DNA of 64,000 nt, taken from positions 1 to 64,000 of the forward strand of contig JANPHP010000208.1 of the NCBI GenBank assembly GCA_031424495.1, given 5' to 3'. The notes below the pieces were generated by a model that did no database searches, was not told where the DNA came from, and worked only from the letters and a program-made list of their open reading frames with translations. Made by a program: the position numbers and the translations under genes. Below, one piece after another: positions 27,089-34,945 of the stretch; position 1 is the stretch's first letter; every line of letters begins with the position of its first letter. This stretch comes from JADKCL01 sp031424495. Its GTDB lineage: Bacteria > Bacteroidota > Bacteroidia > J057 > JADKCL01.

Positions 27089-27976
27089 TTACAACCAGAA
27101 ATTTCTGGAGATGTTGAAGCCGAGGCGCACATCAAAGCGTCCCACATCCTGCCGAGTGAATGGAATGACCCAAGCCTCGTTGATCGGGGCGCTGTTTACG
27201 AGCACGATTTGAAAGACGTGGCCACCCGTCACGATGTCGAGGCCGAGCGCAACACTTGAAAAAAGATTGCTGCGGTTCACGGCATAATTGCCAAAAGCAT
27301 GGCTGTACTCAAAGCTCAGTCCGAGGCGCTTACGCAACTTGAATTGCCCCATCGCAGCCACGGCAAACATGTCGTTTTTGTCGGCGGCCGCCTGCACGAG
27401 GTTGTGGTGAACGTATGTCGGCGAAACCTGCAATGCCAGTCGCTGCCCAAACTTGTGGGAGATGAGCACCTGTGTCACATAGGACATGCGGTGCGAGAAA
27501 TTGGCGTAGCGGTCAAATCCATTGATCGCTGCTGCATCGTCGCGTGCTGAGATGATATTGGCCTTGCCGTGTACCGCGAGGGTGATGGGCATGCCGCCAT
27601 CCTCTTGATTCAGGATGTTGTACTTGACGTAGCCGTTGTACACTTTGTTGAAGTTGTCGCGGCCGACGCCGACCATGAGGTTGTCACGGATGCCATAGTC
27701 AAACATGAAGGAGATGCTTGCTGGGCCATCGAGACCGAGGAAATTGTAAAGCACATCGCGATCCATTGATCCAAAACGGTGGCTGATGCGATAAGCCAAG
27801 ACTTTTTTGCCGACTTGCATCACCGTTTGGTTATTGACGCAGCGCGTGCCATAAAAAATCTCTTTCACCTTGCTACGCGAGGGTGTCTGCACGGGCTTGG
27901 CGGTACTATCGGTCTGTGCAAATGCAGCGCCGATGCAAAACAGGGTGATCCAAGCGATCAGGATAAACTTTTTCAT
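27089..27976 (-). CDS. DUF5777-type outer-membrane beta-barrel
   Basis: The start at 27976 (MKKFILIAW) begins a signal peptide ending AFAQ and gives 295 residues. After a 40-residue linker with EIFYGTRCVNNQTV the sequence alternates polar and hydrophobic residues as in a barrel of about 10-12 strands and ends FNISRNFWL, with an aromatic last strand. The motif AYRISHRFGSMDRDVLYNFLGLDGPASI is typical of DUF5777. In many Bacteroidota such genes sit next to cytochrome-like lipoproteins, as here (41 bases). Function unknown; a role in electron or redox metabolism at the envelope is inferred from context. Confidence 0.82.
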   Translation of the reverse strand: MKKFILIAWITLFCIGAAFAQTDSTAKPVQTPSRSKVKEIFYGTRCVNNQTVMQVGKKVLAYRISHRFGSMDRDVLYNFLGLDGPASISFMFDYGIRDNLMVGVGRDNFNKVYNGYVKYNILNQEDGGMPITLAVHGKANIISARDDAAAINGFDRYANFSHRMSYVTQVLISHKFGQRLALQVSPTYVHHNLVQAAADKNDMFAVAAMGQFKLRKRLGLSFEYSHAFGNYAVNRSNLFSSVALGLDIVTGGHVFQIVLVNSAPINEAWVIPFTRQDVGRFDVRLGFNISRNFWL

Positions 27977-28016
27977 TCCTTTTTTCAGACAGTGTTGAAA
28001 ATTCTTTCTCATCAAA

Positions 28017-28418
28017 TCAGTTATTGGGGGCGCCTGCGGCGATCCAACGGGTGATCAGGGTTTTGTCGCAATCGGAGACATCCCTAGGGCCAGATGAATA
28101 TGATGGCGGCATGGCGGAGGGGTTCCTGTCAAACAAGCGAGCTTGAATGCGGCCTTCGTCGACCTTGGCTTTGATGCCAGCGTAAGTCATATAATCGGGT
28201 TTTGAAGTCGGTGCGCCTGTCCAATGGCAGTCGCCATTGGCATTGTTGGAGCAATATTTGGTGAAGATTGGGAAGATCGTATCTTGAAACGACACCACTG
28301 CCGTGCTATTGGCATCGCAAAGATCCAATTTTACGTCTTCATCGATGTTGTGCGCTGCACAAGACCAGAGTAGCAATAGCGCAAGCAGAGCGGTAACAGA
28401 AATGACTTTTGACTTCAT
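28017..28418 (-). CDS. Cytochrome-c-like lipoprotein with expanded heme motif
   Basis: The start at 28418 gives 133 residues with a lipobox LLLLWSC. The mature protein follows the pattern of Bacteroidota c-type lipoproteins: IFPIFTKYC, then Cys-His, then MTYAGIKAKVDEGRIQARLFDRNPSAMPP with the distal Met, then an ITRWIAAGAPNN end. The heme-binding motif is however CX7CH (C-SNNANGD-CH) rather than CXXCH or CX3CH. It may bind heme in an unusual way or not at all. It is cotranscribed with the DUF5777 barrel gene. Confidence 0.75.
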   Translation of the reverse strand: MKSKVISVTALLALLLLWSCAAHNIDEDVKLDLCDANSTAVVSFQDTIFPIFTKYCSNNANGDCHWTGAPTSKPDYMTYAGIKAKVDEGRIQARLFDRNPSAMPPSYSSGPRDVSDCDKTLITRWIAAGAPNN

Positions 28419-28520
28419 ATTTTGAATCACAATGATTGAAACTTCCTAAACGACATCAATAATTGCGGAAAATAGAAATTTTTTCCGAAACTGCCGCCTC
28501 GGCCCTTGTTCAATCTTTTT

Positions 28521-28528
28521 TATCTTTG
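28521..28528 (+). promoter_or_regulatory. Probable -7 promoter element of fbp
   Basis: TATCTTTG matches TAnnTTTG exactly and lies 20 bases before the GTG start. A TTG at the canonical 19-21 base distance is not present, so the assignment is moderate. Confidence 0.5.
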
Positions 28529-28548
28529 TACCAAAACCCAGCCGCAGC

Positions 28549-29586
28549 GTGGATCTTTCCTCCCGTAAAATCATCACCCTTGAGCAGTTCATCATTGAAA
28601 GTGAAGCTGCATACCCACTCGCAACGGGAGAGTTTTCGCAACTGCTTAGAGATATTGCATTGGCTGCCAAGCTAGTAAACCGTGAAGTGAACAAAGCTGG
28701 ACTTGTCGATATCTTGGGACTCACTGGCGAAACGAATGTGCAAGGTGAGAAGGTCCAAAAGCTTGACATTTTTGCCAACGAACATTTCATCCATGCCCTC
28801 ATGGTCGGCGGGCAAGTCTGCGTGATCGGCTCAGAAGAAAATGAGGATGTGATCCCTGTCGAGACCATGCAAAGCAAAAATGCCCGCTACGTCGTGCTCA
28901 TGGATCCCCTCGATGGCTCTAGCAACATCGACGTGAACGTGTCGGTGGGCACGATTTTCTCCGTCTATGAGCGAAAGTCAGAGCGCGGCAATCCCGGCAC
29001 ACTCGAGGATTGCATGCAAAAGGGGGCCAAACAGACAGCTGCAGGCTATGTGATTTATGGTTCTAGCACCATGATCGTGTACACCACCGGCCACGGGGTC
29101 AATGGCTTCACGCTAGACCCATCGATTGGTGAGTTCTTGCTCAGCCATCCGAACATCAAGGTGCCTGAGAAATGCAATATTTACTCGCTCAACGAAGGTA
29201 ACTACCGCAAATTTGAGCCTGGCCTCAAAGAATACCTGCGTCACATCAAAGGCAAGTATGATCCCACGGTGCGTCCCTATTCGTCCCGGTATATCGGTTC
29301 ACTCGTGGCAGACTTTCACCGCAACTTGCTGCGCGGTGGCGTTTTCATCTACCCAGCCTTCATCGACGATCCCAAAGGCAAGCTGCGTCTCATGTATGAA
29401 GCCAACCCTATGGCGCTGCTGATCGAGCAGGCCGGTGGCGTTGCAACCGATGGTGCCAATCGCATCCTCGATATCGAACCCGAAGACCTCCATCAACGTA
29501 CTCCCCTTTATGTGGGCAATCATTATGAAGTGGAATTGATCCATCAATACTTGAGAAGGTACTCCGTCAAAGAATTTGAATCTTAA
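28549..29586 (+). CDS. fbp: Fructose-1,6-bisphosphatase, class I
   Basis: This gluconeogenic enzyme hydrolyses fructose 1,6-bisphosphate. It starts at a GTG; 345 residues is normal. Metal-site motifs are SEEN at 95-98 and DPLDGSSN at 119-126; the substrate-binding region has KYDPTVRPYSSRYIGSLVADFHRNL. It is divergent from the cytochrome-like lipoprotein gene and is followed after 20 bases by pspA, an unusual neighbour, so the two may share a transcript. Confidence 0.96.
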   Translation: MDLSSRKIITLEQFIIESEAAYPLATGEFSQLLRDIALAAKLVNREVNKAGLVDILGLTGETNVQGEKVQKLDIFANEHFIHALMVGGQVCVIGSEENEDVIPVETMQSKNARYVVLMDPLDGSSNIDVNVSVGTIFSVYERKSERGNPGTLEDCMQKGAKQTAAGYVIYGSSTMIVYTTGHGVNGFTLDPSIGEFLLSHPNIKVPEKCNIYSLNEGNYRKFEPGLKEYLRHIKGKYDPTVRPYSSRYIGSLVADFHRNLLRGGVFIYPAFIDDPKGKLRLMYEANPMALLIEQAGGVATDGANRILDIEPEDLHQRTPLYVGNHYEVELIHQYLRRYSVKEFES

Positions 29587-29606
29587 ATCAATACGAAACA
29601 TCTATT

Positions 29607-30335
29607 ATGTGGAAGAGATTTGTACGCGCAATTAGAGCATTATTCGGTAAAGCCGTAAGTGCGATCGAGGATCCAAAACTCATTCTGGAGCAAAATATCC
29701 GGGATTTGAACGATCAGGTCCCCAAAATGAACGAAAACATCGCCACCGTGAAAGCGAGCGTGATGCTTTTGGAGAAAGAAGAACGCAAGTATCAAGTCGA
29801 GCAGGACGATTTGATCTCCAAAATGAAAGCCGGCATCAAAGCTGGTCGCGACGACATTGCCGCCAACTATGCCATGCGCTTGGAGATCGTCAAAACCAAC
29901 CTGGTGAAGGTCAAGGAGCAACGCATCACCGCGCAAAGGGCTTATGAAAAGTCTTTGGAGGTGAAAAAGGCCTTCATGAAGGAAAAAGAGCGCAAGATCG
30001 AGGAGGCCCGCGAGGCCCTGCGCGCCAACGAGCGTGCCAAGTGGCAGGCACGTATTGCCGATACAATGGAGCAATTTGAAGTGGGCGGTGCAGACCAAAC
30101 CCACGACGAGATGCTGAATCGCGTCAATGAAGAAACCGCCAAAAATGAGGCCCGCATGGAAATGGCGCTCGACAGCGTCGACACCGAAGGCCTCAAGCTG
30201 GAAGAAGACGCCGAGAAATTGCGTGCACAAGAGTTGGTAAACCAATTCAAGCTGGAAATGGGCATGTCGGGCAGCGGAAACGTAAGCTCGGGTGACAATA
30301 CCAGCACAAATCAAGATTTGAACAAGACCACTTGA
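29607..30335 (+). CDS. pspA: PspA/Vipp1 family membrane-stress protein
   Basis: The 242-residue protein has the N-terminal amphipathic helix (MWKRFVRAIRALFGK), the family signature AIEDPKLILEQNIRDLNDQ, and then long helices with heptad character to about residue 200. PspA/Vipp1 are ESCRT-III-like proteins that bind and remodel the inner membrane under stress. The C-terminal stretch NEARMEMALDS...LRAQELVNQFKLEMG is repeated in the next gene. No pspF or pspBC homologue is nearby, as is usual outside Proteobacteria. Confidence 0.92.
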   Translation: MWKRFVRAIRALFGKAVSAIEDPKLILEQNIRDLNDQVPKMNENIATVKASVMLLEKEERKYQVEQDDLISKMKAGIKAGRDDIAANYAMRLEIVKTNLVKVKEQRITAQRAYEKSLEVKKAFMKEKERKIEEAREALRANERAKWQARIADTMEQFEVGGADQTHDEMLNRVNEETAKNEARMEMALDSVDTEGLKLEEDAEKLRAQELVNQFKLEMGMSGSGNVSSGDNTSTNQDLNKTT

Positions 30336-30393
30336 GCATCGCTCGTGTGAATCGGCACTTGAATTTTGCACTCATCTAATTTTTGAATGAATT

Positions 30394-30900
30394 ATGGCTG
30401 AGAAAAGACTTTCGGGAGAAGAGCAACGCGCCAAGATGAAGGAGGCCTACAAAAAGGACCTTCAGCAGCGCAAGCAATTCTTGGATGATGTCAAGGAGCA
30501 CAAGCGTCAAAAAACCTTGACCGATGCAGTCATCGAGATCACGAGCGCCAATGAAAACGACGACACAGACGTTTGGATCGAGCAATTGAACCAAAAGTCG
30601 GCGCTTTCTGAGGCCAAGATGGAGATGGCGCTGGATTCTGCCAGTGTATCCAGCAGTCCGATTGCCGATGAGCGTGAGCGCCTTGCGATGAGCGATGCTG
30701 AGATCAGAAAGCTCAAAGCAGCTGAACTCGTGGCCCAGATGAAAGCTGAGATGATGGGTTCTCCCAAGCCACAGACTGCACCTGAGCCGCCTGTCGTAAA
30801 TCTGCAAAAAGAAAATCCAGTAGAGTCCAAGCCACTAGATCCCGAATCTGGCGCACCGATCGACGACCGTCCTTCGCGTAAAATGCTCGAAGATTTTTGA
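30394..30900 (+). CDS. PspA C-terminal mini-paralogue
   Basis: The 168-residue protein lacks a signal peptide. Residues 1-60 are highly charged and helical (EEQRAKMKEAYKKDLQQRK). Residues 65-120 copy the C-terminal helices of the upstream PspA: SEAKMEMALDSA matches NEARMEMALDSV, and LKAAELVAQMKAEM matches LRAQELVNQFKLEM. The N-terminal membrane-binding helix and the coiled hairpin of PspA are missing. It is 58 bases behind pspA and probably on the same transcript. It may bind PspA rings and limit their assembly; this is inference. Confidence 0.8.
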   Translation: MAEKRLSGEEQRAKMKEAYKKDLQQRKQFLDDVKEHKRQKTLTDAVIEITSANENDDTDVWIEQLNQKSALSEAKMEMALDSASVSSSPIADERERLAMSDAEIRKLKAAELVAQMKAEMMGSPKPQTAPEPPVVNLQKENPVESKPLDPESGAPIDDRPSRKMLEDF

Positions 30901-30922
30901 TGCCCTCGTGCATTTCATTTAC

Positions 30923-30960
30923 AAAAACGCGCAGCCCTCTGGCAGCGCGTTTTTGTTTTT
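30923..30960 (+). terminator. Terminator after the pspA operon
   Basis: A 10-bp perfect stem (AAAAACGCGC, 12-base loop) is followed by TTTTTGTTTTT. Confidence 0.9.
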
Positions 30961-30988
30961 GGATGCCTGCAGACTAAATTTCCTCATC

Positions 30989-31741
30989 ATGAATGCGCGC
31001 GCCAAACACTACGATTTGCTATGTAGCACTGTAAAAACCGCCCTGCTGTTCGCAATATTCCTCCATTGCGCCATCGCAGGCGTCACACAGATCAATCTAA
31101 GTGACGCAGCGCCATCCACCTTGGGCTTGCAGGCATTCAAGCTGCAATTGCAGCGGGCATGCGAACAACGCAGTGTCGCCCTGCTGCGCCCCTTGCTGGC
31201 AGACACCATTTACGACGGTCCAGACGACTGCGGATATCCTGGTTGCAAGCCAGATAAGTTTCTCAAGTACAATTTCCACGAAAATGATGACTGGGAACAG
31301 CTTGCAAACATCCTGCGATTTGGCTTTCGGAAAGTGAGCACAGTCGGGGACGAATTTGGAGGCGACAGCGCGACACAATGCGTCCAAGGGCCAACCTACG
31401 AGGGTCAATACGACTACGATCAGCAGCTTTTTGTGGTCAAACGACACGTGGCCATCAAGGGGCAGCCCGATGTGCATGCCAAGACCATCGAAAAAGTCTC
31501 TTTGACCCTCCTGCAAAAGGGCGGTGAATTCGTCACCGACTGCGAAGGCTGCATCCCCCATCGCGATCATTATGAATATGAATTCGATGGGAAGCTATGG
31601 CTCAAAGTGCTCGGCACGCGGGGCGAAATGGGATACATTCCCATCGATGCTACATCAGACAAATTTTTCAAGACGATCAGGCTGTGCAAAATCCAAGGTG
31701 ATTGGAAAATCTACTACTGGTTTCACAATCGCCCGACCTGA
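30989..31741 (+). CDS. Secreted protein of unknown function
   Basis: The start at 30989 (MNARAKHYD) gives 250 residues with a signal peptide (about 1-33, ending AIAGV). The mature protein has several cysteines (DDCGYPGCKPDKF, CEGC) and ends in a beta-rich KIYYWFHNRPT. The region around YDQQLFVVKRHVAIKGQP..VHAKTIEKV suggests an SH3-like beta fold, but I do not recognise a family. Confidence 0.72.
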   Translation: MNARAKHYDLLCSTVKTALLFAIFLHCAIAGVTQINLSDAAPSTLGLQAFKLQLQRACEQRSVALLRPLLADTIYDGPDDCGYPGCKPDKFLKYNFHENDDWEQLANILRFGFRKVSTVGDEFGGDSATQCVQGPTYEGQYDYDQQLFVVKRHVAIKGQPDVHAKTIEKVSLTLLQKGGEFVTDCEGCIPHRDHYEYEFDGKLWLKVLGTRGEMGYIPIDATSDKFFKTIRLCKIQGDWKIYYWFHNRPT

Positions 31742-31783
31742 ATCGGGCCCAAAGTCTGGCCTGACACCTATCGCAGCAGGTGG

Positions 31784-32818
31784 TTACCCTGATGGCGTTT
31801 CCTTAGCTCCAGCCGAAAGCGAATCCAAACGGGCAATTGCTTGGTCGAGCGCATCGTCTTGCGTGGCTTGGGCGTAGATCCGCTGGGCATTGAATTTGTC
31901 AAATTCGCGCTCGACGATTTCTTTAGCCATCAAGTGGGATATGCAGCCTGCGTCTTTGAGGATGTCGCGATCGTTGAGCTGCAAAAATCCGTCGAGCTTG
32001 TGGAGCCAATTCCTCATGCTCATCTCCTTGCGACGCATGGCCTGGCCCTCGGCGAAGATCAGGTATTGCTCAACGAGGTTGTTGAGCGCTGCGAGTTCAT
32101 CGGGTGACAGGTAGTTTTTGGCGATGAGGGCATCGTCTTTGCGAGGTACCGGTCCTCGCCAGTTCGTCAGGCCCATATTGGCCTTCTGCCCATTTGCACG
32201 GTCCACAATGATCTCGGCCGCTGTCTTGCCGGTAATAGCCCAATGCATCTTGTTTTGCACGGTCTTGAAGAACTGTATGCTCAGCTCATCGGTAGGGTCA
32301 TAATCCACGCTCAAGGCATAGATGTCGGTGATCTTGCGGTAAAATCGTTTCTCAGACGTTCGAATATCCTGGATGCGTCGGCTCAGCTCTTCGAAGTAAT
32401 CAAAGGGCACATCTGGATTCTTGAGACGATCATCGTCCACCACGAAGCCTTTGACCAAGAATTCCTTCAAGGTTTTGGTCGCCCATATTCGAAATTGCGT
32501 GGCGCGACCAGAATTGACGCGGTAACCGACCGAGATAATGGCGTCAAGGTTGAAATGCTTCACCCTGTACTTCTTCCCGTCCGAAGCAGTTACCGAGTAA
32601 TCCTCGGTAACTGACTCAGCTTCGAGTTCGCCGTCTTTAAAGATGTTTTTGAGGTGCAAGCCCACATTGTCGGGACTGCACTGAAACAGCTCGGCCATCA
32701 TCTTCTGTGACAGCCATACCGTGTCGCCATCAAATCGCACGTCGAGCTTGATCGTGCCGTTTTGATCGGCATACAAAATGATTTGTGAATTTGTTGGGGT
32801 AAAATCCTTCTCACGCAT
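31784..32818 (-). CDS. rhuM: RhuM family protein
   Basis: The 344-residue protein matches the RhuM family, first named from a Salmonella pathogenicity island. It has the typical opening IILYADQNGTIKLDVRFDGDTVWLSQKMMAELFQ, a winged-helix-like DNA-binding part (about 35-120, with GYRVNSGRATQFRIWATKTL), and a helical C-terminal half with NWLHKLDGFLQLNDRDIL. It lacks signal peptide and membrane segments. RhuM genes are scattered by horizontal transfer and often sit near toxin or restriction genes, though none is adjacent here. The biochemical activity is not established. Confidence 0.9.
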   Translation of the reverse strand: MREKDFTPTNSQIILYADQNGTIKLDVRFDGDTVWLSQKMMAELFQCSPDNVGLHLKNIFKDGELEAESVTEDYSVTASDGKKYRVKHFNLDAIISVGYRVNSGRATQFRIWATKTLKEFLVKGFVVDDDRLKNPDVPFDYFEELSRRIQDIRTSEKRFYRKITDIYALSVDYDPTDELSIQFFKTVQNKMHWAITGKTAAEIIVDRANGQKANMGLTNWRGPVPRKDDALIAKNYLSPDELAALNNLVEQYLIFAEGQAMRRKEMSMRNWLHKLDGFLQLNDRDILKDAGCISHLMAKEIVEREFDKFNAQRIYAQATQDDALDQAIARLDSLSAGAKETPSG

Positions 32819-32924
32819 ATCCTCTGCAACTTATGAAAGCAAATCTAGCTATGAAAACGGACAAAACCAAACATTTTGCCAATCACATTTACTATGTGCC
32901 TTTACAATTTGCAATTCCACTAAT

Positions 32925-34817
32925 TTACTGCCCCAAAAACACTAGCTTACGGCTCTGCCTTTTTCCTAAATGGGTCATTTGCAAGAAAAATACTCCCGGA
33001 CTGAGGCCATCCAAGTCCAAGCCCACGGTATGCATTCCCGCCTGTGCACCTGTGATAAGCTGCTCACGCACCACACGCCCTTGCAGGTCCACGAGTGACA
33101 GCGATACATCACCTGCACGCAGGAGCTCATATTGCACCCTTGCATCGCCTTGCGTTGGGTTGGGGTACACTTGGAAGCTTCCCTCTTGCGCTGTCGGCGA
33201 GGCAATGCCTACGGGCAAGCCCGTGTAGACCCGCATCAAATATTCAGAATTTTCATTTCCCCGATACGTCGACCATGAACCGCCCAAAATCTCAAAACTG
33301 CGCCTTGAGATAGGCCCAAACTGCTCCACGCCCAGTGATATGCCACTCCCCTGCTGCATCCAAGCCAATGCGAAGCCGCCGTTGCTCACAGCCACAGCCG
33401 GACTAAACCGCACTGTATTCCAAGCATCCTCGATCACATCAGCAGCTACAACAGTCGTGTTTGCGAGGATCGCATTTGGATCGGGCTGCCCATTCAGGTC
33501 CAGCGCATGCAAAACCATGCGGTAGCCCACCGGTGGCGGAGTCTGTAGGTCCCCATCGCCAATGATATAGACTTGCACACTATCGACCATTGCTGGAAAC
33601 TCTGGCGGCACCATTTTCACCGCGACACCATCATTGCTATTGCCTCCCGCCCAAGAAATCGATGTCGTAGGGGGGAAATTGCTGGCAAAGCTCAGCATAG
33701 CATTGCCGCCATTGTTGTCGACCGAGACGACTTCAATACTGTTGCTGTTGTTGGTTGGGTTGATGTCTTGGCCACCCGCAGTTTCTGTGAACACATCAAA
33801 ATAGTATTGTCCGGGCGTCGGAAGCCGAAGGGTATCGACAAATTGCAAGGTCACATTTCCCCCATCAAGCAGGCCGATTGCCTGCACGGTATCTGCCCAT
33901 GCCTGTGCAAGTTGCAAATCCCGCAGACGGCCGGTAGCCGTAATCGCACTCGTGATTGGCGTGTTGCCGACATTGGCGATATTGGTGCTCAGGATCACGG
34001 GGCGGTGAGAATAGACAAACTGCCCTGCATTCTCTGCATCTTGATTCCAAACTGGCGTCGCATCTGGCACCAAAAAAGAAGCGCCTGCCGGGTAGACAAA
34101 TTTCACCGCATAGTTGTCTGGAGGAATTGATCCGCCCGTGGAATAATTCAAGCCCAGGTCACCTGTCACGTTCTCGATGCCGATCTCCATATAAGTCGTG
34201 CAACCCGTTCCGCCAGGGAAATTGATGCCGTCGGTGTCGAGGTATTGAAAAGTAATGGCGGTATCACTGCCACTCAAAATCATCTGAAATGTATTTCTGC
34301 CTATCCAATCGGGCGTCGCATTCTTCCAAAAAGGTACATTCACCCACTGGATCACAAAAGAATCGACATTGTTGCTCCAGTACCACAACTGCCCGACATT
34401 GGGGTTTTGTACATCGTTGCTGATGAAGGTAATATCGCTCATGAAGGGCGCGATGATGTTGTCGCCCGCTCCTCCTGCAGTCGGCACTTGCGGAAAGCAG
34501 CTCGCAATGTTGGCGACATTGCTAAAGGAAAGCCAACCATTCGATCCGATTTTGAGGCTGCTGTAGTCGCTCCAATAATAGTGAAAATCCCAACCGATGC
34601 TGAATGGCCCGACTGCATTGTCGTCGGCAAGGCCTGCCACCTGCACAGCGCCCGGGCGCCCTGTGATGTCTACCCAGTGAAAACCGACACCCGGCTCATT
34701 GGAATCCTTCCAAATATAGCCATAAGGATCTGGCCCACCTGTAGCAGCAGACAAGCTACCGCACAAGGCGATCAAAAGGTGCAGGAGCAAAATGGAAACA
34801 AGGTTACTGTGTTTCAT
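32925..34817 (-). CDS. T9SS-secreted protein of 630 residues, paralogue 1
   Basis: Signal peptide (1-25), then a large beta domain opening GGPDPYGYIWKDSNEPG (about 26-230), a middle region with CARDB-like FnIII repeats (about 265-370, DINPTNNSNSIEVV), a further beta domain (about 375-550), and a T9SS sorting domain (YPNPTQG to RKLVFLG). The next gene upstream encodes a protein of exactly the same length and domain order. The GxxxYxWKDSNEP domain also occurs in other secreted Bacteroidota proteins. Function unknown; probably an adhesin or matrix protein. Confidence 0.85.
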   Translation of the reverse strand: MKHSNLVSILLLHLLIALCGSLSAATGGPDPYGYIWKDSNEPGVGFHWVDITGRPGAVQVAGLADDNAVGPFSIGWDFHYYWSDYSSLKIGSNGWLSFSNVANIASCFPQVPTAGGAGDNIIAPFMSDITFISNDVQNPNVGQLWYWSNNVDSFVIQWVNVPFWKNATPDWIGRNTFQMILSGSDTAITFQYLDTDGINFPGGTGCTTYMEIGIENVTGDLGLNYSTGGSIPPDNYAVKFVYPAGASFLVPDATPVWNQDAENAGQFVYSHRPVILSTNIANVGNTPITSAITATGRLRDLQLAQAWADTVQAIGLLDGGNVTLQFVDTLRLPTPGQYYFDVFTETAGGQDINPTNNSNSIEVVSVDNNGGNAMLSFASNFPPTTSISWAGGNSNDGVAVKMVPPEFPAMVDSVQVYIIGDGDLQTPPPVGYRMVLHALDLNGQPDPNAILANTTVVAADVIEDAWNTVRFSPAVAVSNGGFALAWMQQGSGISLGVEQFGPISRRSFEILGGSWSTYRGNENSEYLMRVYTGLPVGIASPTAQEGSFQVYPNPTQGDARVQYELLRAGDVSLSLVDLQGRVVREQLITGAQAGMHTVGLDLDGLSPGVFFLQMTHLGKRQSRKLVFLGQ

Positions 34818-34894
34818 GGCTTGATTTTGCAGATTTTTTGCGAGACCTGAAAGAGGGGGATCGATTTTTCCACCTTTTGGTCGTGGTGCAGATG

Positions 34895-34924
34895 AAAAAA
34901 GGCGACCCCGAGAGGCCGCCTTTT
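34895..34924 (-). terminator. Terminator after the second 630-residue T9SS gene
   Basis: AAAAGGCG pairs with CGCCTTTT across a short GC-rich loop that includes further pairs, and a T run follows on the minus strand. It lies just past the stop at 34946. Confidence 0.85.
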
Positions 34925-34945
34925 CTAGATTCTTCGATTCAGGAA

